From Haloglomus salinum (lineage in GTDB: Archaea; Halobacteriota; Halobacteria; Halobacteriales; Haloarculaceae): a stretch of DNA of 64,000 nucleotides. The notes beneath the pieces are model-generated. The model was not told the DNA's origin. It did no database searches and worked only from the letters and a program-made list of their open reading frames with translations. Of the stretch, positions 24,133 to 33,262 are shown in pieces. Position numbers and translations under genes: made by a program. The stretch spans positions 1,364,001 through 1,428,000 of the forward strand of contig NZ_CP101153.1 of assembly GCF_024298825.1 (NCBI RefSeq), in the 5' to 3' direction. The number at the start of each line of letters is the position of its first letter. The stretch's first letter is position 1.

Positions 24133-24340
24133 CGCATATTCGCCGCTTATACAGCGACTAGAATTCGAAACTGTCGATTATCTCTCGAATAACCGATTTT
24201 CAGGTATCACTCGTGCTCCTCGGCAACGGTCTCGCGGCACTGTCCCGTGGTGGTATCCGACATATCGGCGGCGGAATCGGCGAGCAAATCTCTTCCGGTC
24301 GGTACGAGCGGGCGGAATCTCGGCGGCCGCCGGCGTGCAC

Positions 24341-24550
24341 TCAGTCGTCGTCGGTCCGGTCGGCATCCGAGTCCAGGTCCGTCCCGGTGTCCGGCTCGGA
24401 CGCCGGAATCCGCTGTGGACCGAGTCGCCCGTGTTCCTCGAGCGCGATCGCGTACTGGATCGCGTTCCGGATGTGGTATCTCGCCGCAGGGTCCTCGACG
24501 GTCTCCAGTAATCGGTACAGCTCGGCCGTGTCAAGCTGGCTCGTGTCCAT
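24341..24550 (-). CDS. Small acidic protein (69 aa), unknown function
   Basis: An N-terminal helical part (ELYRLLETVEDPAARYHIRN) and a disordered Asp-rich tail. Codon bias and acidity fit a genuine haloarchaeal gene. It stands alone between the hotdog gene and the TnpB element. No family assignment is made. Confidence 0.55.
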   Translation of the reverse strand: MDTSQLDTAELYRLLETVEDPAARYHIRNAIQYAIALEEHGRLGPQRIPASEPDTGTDLDSDADRTDDD

Positions 24551-24611
24551 CTGTCAGCGTCCACCCCCCACACCGTGTGGAATACTTCCGTGGGTTGCGT
24601 ACCCAGCCATT

Positions 24612-24760
24612 TGACATCCTCCTCCGCCTGAAGGCGGAGGAATCCCGACCGCGGTTGGGATATTAGGGTTTGCAGTCTACCACTTGTTCCTGCGGTTGGA
24701 ATCCGCTGGACAAGTCGTGAAGGTAGACTCCGGGCTGTGCCAACCAGCCGGTACTCCTAT
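24612..24760 (-). ncRNA. Candidate omega-RNA (TnpB guide RNA) at the right end
   Basis: In characterised TnpB systems the guide RNA is made from the 3' end of tnpB and the right end of the element, and its last bases read into flanking DNA as the guide. Here that places it on the minus strand from the tnpB tail to just beyond the hairpin at 24620-24641. The location is inferred; only the hairpin is directly visible. Confidence 0.4.
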
Positions 24761-25985
24761 CCTCGTCCAAACTGGCCGAAGACTCGGAGTTACTTTCGTC
24801 GTTGATGTTGAGACGGATGTTCTCCGCCCCATTCAGGTCCGCGTTGAACGCCGCATCACACGCCTCACAAACGTACAAGCCACGTTCAACACGCTGACTC
24901 TCGTCTTCTCTACCGCACACACAACACCTCTTGCTCGTGTCGCGCTCCGAAACTTCTACGACCTCGATGCCCTCGACCGTGGCTTTGTACGTGAGAATCG
25001 AGGTGAAGCGGTCAAACGCCCACCCGTGCAGGTCAAGGTTCCCGTGACGACCCCAGTTCTTCGTCTCTCCGTTCTCGTCCTCACGGACACCAGCGAGTTC
25101 ACCGACGTTAATGCGGCCAACTCCACGCTCGATACACCTCTCTACGATGTGTTTGGCGAGGCTGTGGAAGAAGTGGGTGCGGCGCTCCGACCACTTGTGG
25201 TGCAATCGGGTGGCCCGTTCGCCACCAGGATCGTCGCACTTGGCGATTTCTTTGGGGAAGTAGTAGCCGTCCTGTTTCAAGCGGTTTCCGGGGTACAGGT
25301 CGGCTTCCTCGGTGCTGTACGCGACCGCCGCGAAGTTACAGATGCCGAGGTCGATTCCAGCCGTCTCGTCACCCGGCGCGTTGGGCGTCTCGATCTCGTC
25401 TTTGCAGACGAGGTGCAGTTCCCATCGCTCTTTCTGCTTGTCGTAGACGGCGCGAACTTGTTGCAGGTTCTCGACGGTGACGCCTGGCCGGGTTTCGTAT
25501 TCGACAAGGATGTATTCCCATGCTTTCGGGTGTTCCTTGTGATTCGCGCCTTTCGAGAGGCGGACACGATTGTTCTTGGTGTCGTGTTTGATGCCGTTCT
25601 GTTTCCACGTTACCGTGCTACGCGGGTGTTCTTCGTGGACTCGGCGGCCTACTGAGTCGTAGTAGTTTTTCTTGCGGTAGCCGGGCGGATTCGCTCGACC
25701 GTCTGCCTTCCTCTTTCCGTACCACGAGTTGAAGGCTTCAGCGAGTTCCTCCAGAACGCGCTGACTGGACTGCGAGTGCAATCCCTTGTACTTGTTGTGG
25801 GTCTTCAACTCGTCTTTGAGGTCGCCGTGGTCAGGAATCTCGCCCGTGTCTTCCCACTGTTGTCGAGAGTGGTAGTTGGCGACGTTCCAGAGCTTGCTGG
25901 CCGACCACCCGTGCCGGTCGAGCGGTTCCTCTACCTGTGAGTGGTTGCGGATGTTCGCTCGGTGGGTGCGGTGGATTTCCAGCAT
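24663..25985 (-). CDS. tnpB: TnpB RNA-guided nuclease (OrfB transposon protein)
   Basis: A 440-residue TnpB with an apparently complete RuvC site: D212 in AGIDLG, E296 in NVGELAG and D383 in NADLNGA. The zinc ribbon cysteines CCVC (354-357) and CEAC (373-376) are intact. An N-terminal helix-turn-helix-like domain precedes. A TATA sequence on the minus strand at about 26001-26012 gives leaderless spacing to the ATG. No internal stop or frameshift is seen, so it should be an active nuclease. TnpB cuts at donor sites and promotes retention of the element (known for the family). Confidence 0.92.
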   Translation of the reverse strand: MLEIHRTHRANIRNHSQVEEPLDRHGWSASKLWNVANYHSRQQWEDTGEIPDHGDLKDELKTHNKYKGLHSQSSQRVLEELAEAFNSWYGKRKADGRANPPGYRKKNYYDSVGRRVHEEHPRSTVTWKQNGIKHDTKNNRVRLSKGANHKEHPKAWEYILVEYETRPGVTVENLQQVRAVYDKQKERWELHLVCKDEIETPNAPGDETAGIDLGICNFAAVAYSTEEADLYPGNRLKQDGYYFPKEIAKCDDPGGERATRLHHKWSERRTHFFHSLAKHIVERCIERGVGRINVGELAGVREDENGETKNWGRHGNLDLHGWAFDRFTSILTYKATVEGIEVVEVSERDTSKRCCVCGREDESQRVERGLYVCEACDAAFNADLNGAENIRLNINDESNSESSASLDEDRSTGWLAQPGVYLHDLSSGFQPQEQVVDCKP

Positions 25986-26260
25986 TCTGAACGCCTGTAT
26001 AAGCTTTTATACGGCCTTTTCTTGTGAAGATTCGGGTTGGGACGTGGAATATCCAGGTTTGCTATCGACGGTGGATTGTGGAGGGGTTGTCGGATTCATC
26101 CCGCGCCTAAAGGCGCGGGTATTCTCCTTGTGGTTTATAATTCGTGTGGTGATTTCACACATGAGTATTCCTCCGGCCAGCGCGGTTCGAGCGAGCGGAC
26201 CTCGTGAGCGCGCTCTGGACAGTGAAAGGTTGATTAGCGGGCGACGGCTACGAGCGAGCA

Positions 26261-27202
26261 ATGGCACGGACCGCAGAACGAGTGGAGTCCCTCATCGACG
26301 AGGACCCGGAGATGCGCGACGCGCTCCAGACGGTCCTCGACCGGGCCGAGGGCGGCCGGGTGACGTGGGAGGCCGTGAGCGACGACCTCACGACCGGACA
26401 GTGGAGCCGGCTCATCCAGGAGCGCGTCCTCGAGAAGACGGGTGACGGGGGCTGCGAGGTCAACGACCCCGGCGACGTGGCGGCCGTCGTCGGCGGCGCG
26501 AGCGCGGCGAGCGTCACGGACGGCGGGACGACCACGAGCGCGTCGAGCGCGTCGAGTGCGTCGTCGGACGTGGACATCGACGACGAGGACTCCTCGTGGT
26601 CGGTGTACGACAAGATGGCCGCGGTCGGCGCGCTGGGCCTGTTCGCGGGCTACTCGCTCCCGAACGTCCGGAACACCATCGCGAGCGTCCTCGACATCGG
26701 ACTGGGGCCGCTGGAGGCCGCGCTCCCGTTCTACGCCGTCATCCTCGTTCTCTCGCTGTTCACGGGGCTGTACTCGACCATCCTCCAGGACAACCTGATG
26801 GACACCTCGAAGATGGCCAAGTACCAGGAGCGACTGCAGGAGATCCAGGAGCGCGAGAAGGAGGCCCGCGAGCGCGACGACGAGGAGGAACTCGACCGCA
26901 TCCAGGAGGAGAAGATGGAGGCCATGGGCGACAACCTCGGCATGTTCAAGGAGCAGTTCCGCCCGATGGTCTGGATCATGCTGTTCACCATCCCCGTCTT
27001 CCTGTGGATGTACTGGATGATCCTCGAGCATCCCGGCGAGCTGGGCACGATGGTCATCCCGCTGGTCGGCGAGCGCGAGTGGACCGCGGGCGTCGCCGGT
27101 CCCATCCAGGTGTGGATCGTCTGGTACTTCCTCTGCTCGATGGGGTTCACCCAGGTCATCCGCAAGACGTTCAACATCCAGACGACGCCGGACACGAGCT
27201 AG
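26261..27202 (+). CDS. EMC3/TMCO1-type (DUF106) membrane protein, Oxa1 superfamily
   Basis: A 313-residue membrane insertase homologue. Three membrane segments (about 115-135, 145-170 and 235-260) flank a long charged coiled coil (about 190-225, EIQEREKEARERDDEEELDR), the layout of archaeal DUF106 proteins. It probably helps insert proteins at the Sec translocon. The first 70 residues form a separate small domain (ESLIDEDPEMRDALQTVL, RVTWEAVSDDL, ERVLEK) that recurs at the N-terminus of the STT3-like protein at 37797. The TnpB element lies directly upstream. Confidence 0.88.
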   Translation: MARTAERVESLIDEDPEMRDALQTVLDRAEGGRVTWEAVSDDLTTGQWSRLIQERVLEKTGDGGCEVNDPGDVAAVVGGASAASVTDGGTTTSASSASSASSDVDIDDEDSSWSVYDKMAAVGALGLFAGYSLPNVRNTIASVLDIGLGPLEAALPFYAVILVLSLFTGLYSTILQDNLMDTSKMAKYQERLQEIQEREKEARERDDEEELDRIQEEKMEAMGDNLGMFKEQFRPMVWIMLFTIPVFLWMYWMILEHPGELGTMVIPLVGEREWTAGVAGPIQVWIVWYFLCSMGFTQVIRKTFNIQTTPDTS

Positions 27203-27250
27203 ACGGACTCCCGCGGCGTCTCGTTCCCGGTTCCGTTGCTCCCGACCGCC

Positions 27251-27985
27251 TCAGAACCAGCCGCCGCCACCGCGCCGTCTCCGTCGCCGGCGGCGCACGC
27301 GCTCGCGGCGCTCGTCGACGAGCGCGAAGTACGCACCGACGACGAGCAGCGTGACCGCGACCGCCAGCCCCGCGAGCGCCTCGTCCAGCACGAACACGAA
27401 AGAGCCCATCGCGAGCGCCGCGCCCGAGAGCGTCAGGAGGACGGCCGCCTGCTCGGCTCGGCGGGGGAGCCGCCCGGGGGCGCGGCGAGTGTGGTACTCG
27501 GCCGCACCGAGGACGAGCAGGCCAGCAGCGAACGCGGCGGTACTCGTCGTCCCGGCGAGGTCGCCCGTGAACCGACCGACCGCGACGCCCCCGAGCAGCA
27601 CGAGGATGCCACCGGCAGCGGCGAGCGCGAGCGTGGCGTCGGGCGAGAGCGGGTTGACCGACTCGCCGTGGGTCGCGTGGAACAGCGCCGCCGGCACGAC
27701 GAGCACGAGCGCGACCAGCAGCCCGATGAAGGGGCGCAGCGTCGCCAGCCCGTACGCGAGAGCGAGCGCCCCGGCAACCGTCGCGGCCGCCAGCGTCGGG
27801 TCCGGGAGCAGGGTCGCGGCCGGGTCGTCGTCCACGGCCACGGCGTAGCCGACGAAAGCGTAGAGGACGAGGACGCTCACCAGCGCCGTCGAGAGCGGGT
27901 CACCGAACAGGACGCCGTACAGCGCGAACGAGAGCGACAACACCACCCCCACGAGGACGGCGGCCTCCGGCACGCGACGGCTCAT
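27251..27985 (-). CDS. Polytopic membrane protein, unknown function (244 aa)
   Basis: About eight hydrophobic segments and an arginine-rich C-terminus ending in a Gly-rich run. It starts at the ATG of MSRRVPEAAV. It converges with the EMC3-like gene, with 48 bases between stops. No conserved motif is recognised. Confidence 0.7.
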   Translation of the reverse strand: MSRRVPEAAVLVGVVLSLSFALYGVLFGDPLSTALVSVLVLYAFVGYAVAVDDDPAATLLPDPTLAAATVAGALALAYGLATLRPFIGLLVALVLVVPAALFHATHGESVNPLSPDATLALAAAGGILVLLGGVAVGRFTGDLAGTTSTAAFAAGLLVLGAAEYHTRRAPGRLPRRAEQAAVLLTLSGAALAMGSFVFVLDEALAGLAVAVTLLVVGAYFALVDERRERVRRRRRRRRGGGGWF

Positions 27986-28040
27986 ACCCGGACTGGGAGG
28001 CCCAGCCGTCAAAGGGCGTCGGTCGCGGCAGGCCGCCGGG

Positions 28041-28643
28041 CTACTCCGTGCGCAGCGCGTACTGCAGCACGCCGAGCGCCGAGCGGCCGTCACGCATCCC
28101 GCCGCCCAGTGCAGCGTCACGGAGTTCGTCGAACCGCGCGGTCGTCACCCGGATGGACTCGTTCTCGTCGAGGTCCTGCTGTCCGGTCGGTTCGCAGCCG
28201 TGCGCGACGAAGTAGTGGAAGGTCGCGTCGAGGAGGCCGTTCGACGGCTCGTGGGCGACGAGGAACTCCACGGCGGCGGCCTCGTAGCCGGTCTCCTCGG
28301 CCAGCTCCCGGCGGGCCGCCTCGACGAGCGGTTCGTCGCCCTCGACGTTGCCCGCCGGGAGGCCACGGTTCACGCGCTCGACGGACTGGCGCCACTCCTC
28401 GACGAGGACCACATCGCCGTCCTCGGTGAACGGGAGGATGACCACGGAGTCGCCGTTCTCGACGCTGTGGAACGCCGTCTCGGTGCTGTCGGGAAGCCGG
28501 ACCTCGTCGCGTCGCACCGTGAACCCGGGGCAGTCGTAGTCGGTCGTCGATTCGAGCGTCTCCCACGCCAGCGGGTCGGTCGCGCCCTCGGTGGCCTCGG
28601 TCGCCACCGGGTCCTCGGCACCGGGGTCGGCATCGTCGGTCAT
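28041..28643 (-). CDS. Nudix hydrolase
   Basis: A 200-residue Nudix protein. The box is complete: a Gly in PAGNVEGDEPLVEAA followed by RRELAEETGYE. The N-terminal 35 residues are acidic and disordered. Overall it resembles ADP-ribose pyrophosphatase-type members, with two strands before the box (TVRRDEVRLPDS, VVILPF). The substrate cannot be assigned. It is preceded by the DUF502-like gene on the same strand. Confidence 0.88.
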   Translation of the reverse strand: MTDDADPGAEDPVATEATEGATDPLAWETLESTTDYDCPGFTVRRDEVRLPDSTETAFHSVENGDSVVILPFTEDGDVVLVEEWRQSVERVNRGLPAGNVEGDEPLVEAARRELAEETGYEAAAVEFLVAHEPSNGLLDATFHYFVAHGCEPTGQQDLDENESIRVTTARFDELRDAALGGGMRDGRSALGVLQYALRTE

Positions 28644-28711
28644 ACCCGAGAGAGCGGCCGGCGTGGGGAAAAGCCCGACGGCGCGGGGAGTGGAGGGCGA
28701 GCGCGGCGGCG

Positions 28712-29044
28712 TCAGTCGGCTGTCGGATGGGGTTCGCCCTCGATATCCTCTCTCATCTCGGCGAACGCCTCCTCGCTCTCGGCGACACCGGTCGCCACGA
28801 GCAGTCGGACCGCCCGCGAGACCGACAGGTCCGTCTCGTGGAGGCGGTCGTCGGGGACGAAGATGCGGTGGCCGACGGTCGGGGGGGTGTGGAGAACGGC
28901 GACCGGGTCGAGCACGCTCGACAGCCGGCGCACGACGAACTGGACGACGAACAGGGTGACCGCGAGCGGTGCGACCAGCAGGAGACCGGTGACGACCCCG
29001 TCCCGGAGTTCCGACCCGAGGCTCGTACCCGCCTCGCGAAGCAC
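28712..29044 (-). CDS. Short DUF502-like membrane protein (110 aa)
   Basis: Begins at GTG. One strong membrane segment (DGVVTGLLLVAPLAVTLFVV) resembles the first helix of DUF502 proteins. The rest is soluble and includes RIFVPDDRLHETDLSVSRAVRLLVATG. It is about half the usual family length, so it may be a divergent short member or a truncated one. It is divergent from the 29175 gene. Confidence 0.55.
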   Translation of the reverse strand: MLREAGTSLGSELRDGVVTGLLLVAPLAVTLFVVQFVVRRLSSVLDPVAVLHTPPTVGHRIFVPDDRLHETDLSVSRAVRLLVATGVAESEEAFAEMREDIEGEPHPTAD

Positions 29045-29174
29045 GGGCGCTTGAGCTACCCACGAGTACGGGGGAGGGCGGCCGCCGCCGGGCGGCCGTC
29101 CCGAACCGTGACACGGCGGAACGGGGCTCGTGGCAGCAACAAGAACGAAGTAAGCGGGGCGCTTCGCGCCGGGC

Positions 29175-30041
29175 ATGTCCGTCCAGCAGTATCTGGAGCG
29201 CCTGTTCACCTGGGAGAGCCTGGAGAACACGACACGCGGGGTGGAGTTCGAACTGAAGAACCGGCTCATCGAGGGGGAGCTCCACGATATCGGTGGTGGG
29301 ACGCTGGACGACGAGACGGTCGACTCCGAGGACATCACGCTGGAACTGTCGAACGGGACGCTGGTCGAGGCGGCGACGGTCTCGGCCGACGAGCCCGTCC
29401 CGTTCGACCTCGCTGAGACGGTCCAGGTCATCATCGACGCCCCACGGCTCCGCAAGGGGACCCACACGCTGGGCATGGAGATGGACATCGAGGGGTTCGG
29501 GATGGTCGGGTTCGAGACGGACGACGACGTGACCGAGGCTGACCTGGTCGACGCCGACCCGGCCGACTACACGGTCGCGGAACTGGAGGACCTGGTCGCG
29601 GACCTCCGGGAGCCGGTCGAGCTGGGGCGGCTCCTCGAGCGCGAGCGCGACGGGAAGGCCCGCAAGACCGCCATCGAGGCCATCGAAGACCGCCTCGAGG
29701 TGGCCCGCGAGGAAGCCCCCGACGAGGAGAACATCGAGTACACCGCCGAGAACGCCGCCCCCGGCGGCAGTCTCGTCGAGGAACTGCTGGTCGACATCCT
29801 CGAGTCGCCCCAGCGCGTGACCGTCTACCTCACGGCCTTCCGCCAGCAGCCGACCACACCCGGAGCCATCGCCGGCCAGACGCTGTTCACCGAGGAGTCC
29901 GTCGAGGAGACGCTGGGGGACTTCGAGATGGAGGGCATCGCCGAGCGCAACGGTGACGGCGAGTACGAGGTGGTCTCCCCGGTGACGGTCATCCGCAAAC
30001 GGCAGAACCGGCTCTGGAACCTGCTGAGCCGGGGGCTCTGA
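29175..30041 (+). CDS. Conserved hypothetical protein (288 aa); a decayed relative lies at 34566-34862
   Basis: Soluble acidic protein. An N-terminal strand-rich part (about 1-120) contains EFELKNRLIEGELHDIGGG. A helical middle (about 130-185, ELGRLLERERDGKARKTAIE) and a winged-helix-like C-terminus (about 195-275, VYLTAFRQQPTTPGAIAGQ) follow. It ends in the basic peptide RKRQNRLWNLLSRGL. I do not recognise the family. The winged helix and basic tail suggest nucleic-acid or protein binding. A degenerate homologue of its last 100 codons lies 4.5 kb downstream. Confidence 0.7.
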   Translation: MSVQQYLERLFTWESLENTTRGVEFELKNRLIEGELHDIGGGTLDDETVDSEDITLELSNGTLVEAATVSADEPVPFDLAETVQVIIDAPRLRKGTHTLGMEMDIEGFGMVGFETDDDVTEADLVDADPADYTVAELEDLVADLREPVELGRLLERERDGKARKTAIEAIEDRLEVAREEAPDEENIEYTAENAAPGGSLVEELLVDILESPQRVTVYLTAFRQQPTTPGAIAGQTLFTEESVEETLGDFEMEGIAERNGDGEYEVVSPVTVIRKRQNRLWNLLSRGL

Positions 30042-30044
30042 GCT

Positions 30045-31595
30045 TCAGGAGACGGAGCCGGCCGACTCGGGGGCGTCGGACTCGTTGCTGCTGCCCCCGT
30101 CGGCGAGGGCGGCCTCCAGTTGCTCGATTATCTCCCCCGGGTTCGCCCCCTTCTCGATGTAGCCCACCGCGCCACGCTCCTGGGCCTTCTCCACCATCCG
30201 CCCCTTCTGGAAGCCGGAGTAGATGACCACGTCCGCGTCCGGCGCGACATCGCGGATCTCCGGGAGCGCCTCCAGGCCGTCCATCCGCGGCATCGACAGG
30301 TCGAGCAGGACCACGTCCGGCCGCGTCTCCGCGGCGACCTCGATGCCCTCCTCGCCGGTGCCGGCCTCGCCGACCACCTCGTACCGGCCGGTCTTCTCCA
30401 GCACCGTCCGGACGAGCGACCGGAGCCCCTCCACGTCGTCGACGAGGATGACCGAACAGGGCTCGGAGTCCGCGTCCGACCCCGACGCGAGCTCCGACTC
30501 GGTCGCCGCCTCCGGGCTCGATTCGGCCACCCGAGCCGGCTCAGCCACCACGCCCGGGGGAACGATGACGTGGAACGACGACCCCTCGCCGGGCTCGGTC
30601 TCGACCTCGATGCGACCGCCGAGGTCGTCGACGATACCCTGACAGAGCGCGAGACCCACACCGGACCCGTCGACCTCCCGGCCGGCGCTGCCCCGCTCGA
30701 ACAGGTCGAAGAGGGTGTCGACCTCGTCCGGGTCGATGCCGACGCCGTTGTCCGCGACGGTTATCCGGACGGAGTCGCCGTCCGCTCCTGCCTGCTCGGC
30801 GGAGACACGGACGCGGCGTGGGGGGTCGTCCTGGTACTTCAGTGCGTTCGAGACGAGGTTCTCGAACAGGCGGGCGAGCCGGGGACGCTGCCCCCGAATC
30901 GTCGGGAGCGACCCGACGTCTACCGACGCCGGCTCGTCCCAGCGGGCCGGGAGTGCGTCGACCACCTCGTCGAGGACGTCGTTCAGGTCGACCGCCTCGC
31001 GCTCCGGCCGTTCGGTTTCGTCGAGGCCGACCCGGGCGTACGTCAGGAGGTCCTCGAGGAGAGTCTCGGCCCGGTCGACGGCGCCGTGGGCCCCTTGCAG
31101 GTGGTCGAGAGCCTCCTCGTCGAGTTCGTCCTCGACTGCGGGCCGCAGCAGTTCCAGGTACCCCCGGATGACGCCCAGCGGCTGTTGCAGGTCGTGCGAG
31201 ACGCCGGAGACGAACTGCTGGAGGTCGTCCGAGTGGCCGGAGAGCCGGTCGACGGGGACCGCGAGAAGCAGGCTCTCATGGCCGGGGGTGTCGCCGAGCG
31301 CAACCGCCACCTCGACCGGGTCGCCATCGACGGGCGTCGCCCGGACGCGCTGGAACGACGCCGTATCGTCGCCGGTGGACGCAGCCTCGGGGCCCGCCGG
31401 TCGTTCGGCGGCGTCCGTGACGGGGTCGGGCAGCCCCGCGGGGAACAGCCTGGCCAGCGGTGTCCCCTGCAGGTCGTCACCGAGCAGGTCCCTCGCGGCG
31501 GCGTTGGCGGCGGTGACCTGCCCGTCCGCGGCGACGAGCGCGGCGGCCGGGAGCGACTCGAGTGGGACCGTCGGCGTCTCGTCGGAACGGGTCAC
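30045..31595 (-). CDS. Histidine kinase with C-terminal receiver domain
   Basis: A 516-residue cytoplasmic hybrid kinase. A PAS-like sensor (about 10-115) is followed by a dimerisation/phosphoacceptor helix with His134 in VSHDLQQPLG. The ATPase domain has an N-box (LVSNALKY), G1 (ADNGVGID) and G2 (GSGVGLAL). A receiver domain at about 385-500 has acidic residues (LVDDVEG), the phosphoacceptor Asp (LLDLSMP) and Lys (YIEKGA). Its ATG overlaps the CopC-CopD stop by four bases, so it is the last gene of a four-gene operon and probably receives the signals sensed upstream. No output DNA-binding domain is present. Confidence 0.92.
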   Translation of the reverse strand: MTRSDETPTVPLESLPAAALVAADGQVTAANAAARDLLGDDLQGTPLARLFPAGLPDPVTDAAERPAGPEAASTGDDTASFQRVRATPVDGDPVEVAVALGDTPGHESLLLAVPVDRLSGHSDDLQQFVSGVSHDLQQPLGVIRGYLELLRPAVEDELDEEALDHLQGAHGAVDRAETLLEDLLTYARVGLDETERPEREAVDLNDVLDEVVDALPARWDEPASVDVGSLPTIRGQRPRLARLFENLVSNALKYQDDPPRRVRVSAEQAGADGDSVRITVADNGVGIDPDEVDTLFDLFERGSAGREVDGSGVGLALCQGIVDDLGGRIEVETEPGEGSSFHVIVPPGVVAEPARVAESSPEAATESELASGSDADSEPCSVILVDDVEGLRSLVRTVLEKTGRYEVVGEAGTGEEGIEVAAETRPDVVLLDLSMPRMDGLEALPEIRDVAPDADVVIYSGFQKGRMVEKAQERGAVGYIEKGANPGEIIEQLEAALADGGSSNESDAPESAGSVS

Positions 31596-33262
31596 GGCTC
31601 CGTCACCTCCGGGGCAGGGTCCAGCCGGACCGTCCAGTCGGCGCTCGCGGCGCCGTGTGGCCCGTCGAGGCTAGCTTCGAGTTCCCACTCCCCGGGGCGG
31701 TCGAGGACATCGTCCGGGAGCCGCCACGCGCCGCCATCCCGGACCAGCGCGACCGAGTGGGGCGCCACCGACCCCGGCGGGTCGACAACCACCTCGGGTG
31801 TCGGCAGCGAGATGCCGGGGAGCGAGCGGCTGTCGACGCGCAACCGGACGGGCGCGTCAGCGTCGGGACGGGGCGGGTCGGGCGTCACCAGCGTGAACCG
31901 GTACTCGCCGCGCTCGACCTGCTGCCAGCGGCCCCGGTCGAGGTCGGCGTCGGCCACGTCGTGGGCGGGCCGCGGGTGGGCCGCGAGATGCGCCGCCAGC
32001 AGGAGCATCGCCGCGAGTGCCAGCGCCTCCATCGGGACCGACCGCCGGAGTCGGTCACCCCGGCCCGACGGCAGCACGCGGTAGCGGTGGTACACGGCGA
32101 AGGCCAGCGGGACGACGATGAGCCCCGCCTTCAGCAGGATGAGCCCGCCGTACCGGGTCGTCAGCAGGTCGCTCCACCGGAGCAGGTGCGCGTCGGCGTA
32201 GACGACACCGGTGACAGCCAGTGCGACGACGGCCCCGAGGCCCCACGGCGAGAACCGACGGGCCGCGGCCAGCGCGTCCGTCCGTGAGGCCCGGAGCGCC
32301 GTCAGGCTGACACCGACCAGCCCGCCGAGCCAGACCGCCGCCGCGGACGTGTGAACGAGTCCGACGAGCATGACCCAGGCCCCCTCGATACCCATCGCGC
32401 TCGCGCCCGCAAGCCCGTGGCTGGCGAACGAATCCGCCAGCAGGCCGCCGAGCGCCAGCGCCCCCGCACCGGCGAAGGCGCCGCCGTGGAAGTCACCCCC
32501 GAGTCCGGGGCGGCGTCGGGCCCAGGGTCGCCAGCGAGCGACGACCGAAGCAGCGAGCGCGGCGACGAAGAGCCCGACACCAGCCACCCGGACGGCGCCG
32601 CCAGTCGTGCCGACGGCGGTTCCGAGGTCGCCGTGGCGATAGGCGAGCGCCGCGACCACGCCCAGCCCGCCGGCGACGGCGAGACCGGCCGTTCCGACCA
32701 CGGCGGAGCGCCAGGCCCGGGGGACCGTCGGCTCGACGACGGTGCCGACGAACGCCAGCCCCACGGTCACCAGCGCACCGACGAGCAGCGCCCAGCCCGC
32801 CAGCGTCTCCGCGAACAGCGCCACGGCACCGCCCGGAACCGTATCCCACGAGGGCGCCGCGCCGTCCGAAGCGCCGGCGTCGTCGCCGGCAGCACCGGCG
32901 CCACCATCCGACCCGACGGTGAACGCGAGCGTCCCGGTCGCGGGGTGGCCGTCCGTGCTCGTCACGCGCCACCGCAACTCGTACGCCCCGGGCGACAGCG
33001 ACGCGGTCGTCACCCGGACCGTCCGGGCGTCGCCGGTGGTCTCGACCGACTCGACGAGGTCGGGTCCCTCACCGCCGGTCACCGTGACCTCGAGCGTCGC
33101 GGCGTCGATGGACTCGCCGAACTCCAGCATGACGACGCTGGCCCCCTCGGGGAGTGACTCGCCCGGTGCCGGGTCGCTGGAGGCGAGGAACGGGTGTGCG
33201 GCGACAGGAGTCGCGAGGAGGGCCAGCACCAGCCCCGCCAGCACCACCGTCGCGACTCTCAC
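31592..33262 (-). CDS. CopC-CopD fusion, copper resistance/uptake membrane protein
   Basis: A 556-residue fusion. A signal peptide (1-22) is cleaved before His23, giving the CopC-type N-terminus HPFLASSDPAPGESL. The CopC domain covers about 23-120, then a Gly/Ala/Asp linker. A CopD domain with about eight membrane helices follows (150-420, including SFASHGLAGASAMGIEGAWV, HTSAAAVWLGGL and YADAHLL), then a C-terminal extracytoplasmic beta-rich domain (about 440-550). It likely binds copper outside and moves it across the membrane. It is translationally coupled to the genes on both sides by four-base overlaps. Confidence 0.9.
   Translation of the reverse strand: MRVATVVLAGLVLALLATPVAAHPFLASSDPAPGESLPEGASVVMLEFGESIDAATLEVTVTGGEGPDLVESVETTGDARTVRVTTASLSPGAYELRWRVTSTDGHPATGTLAFTVGSDGGAGAAGDDAGASDGAAPSWDTVPGGAVALFAETLAGWALLVGALVTVGLAFVGTVVEPTVPRAWRSAVVGTAGLAVAGGLGVVAALAYRHGDLGTAVGTTGGAVRVAGVGLFVAALAASVVARWRPWARRRPGLGGDFHGGAFAGAGALALGGLLADSFASHGLAGASAMGIEGAWVMLVGLVHTSAAAVWLGGLVGVSLTALRASRTDALAAARRFSPWGLGAVVALAVTGVVYADAHLLRWSDLLTTRYGGLILLKAGLIVVPLAFAVYHRYRVLPSGRGDRLRRSVPMEALALAAMLLLAAHLAAHPRPAHDVADADLDRGRWQQVERGEYRFTLVTPDPPRPDADAPVRLRVDSRSLPGISLPTPEVVVDPPGSVAPHSVALVRDGGAWRLPDDVLDRPGEWELEASLDGPHGAASADWTVRLDPAPEVTEP

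Larger units (their letters stand above)
24612..26137 (-). mobile_element. IS200/IS605-group element carrying only tnpB (IS1341-type)
   Basis: One tnpB gene without a Y1 transposase, bounded by imperfectly defined ends. The right end (24612-24662) carries a perfect CCTCCGCC-TGAA-GGCGGAGG hairpin. The left end has CCCGCGCC-TAAA-GGCGCGGG at 26100-26119, followed by a T-rich patch near 26130. Both hairpins are typical of subterminal structures of this group. Exact boundaries cannot be fixed from one copy. Lacking tnpA, it would need a Y1 transposase supplied in trans to move. Confidence 0.65.
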
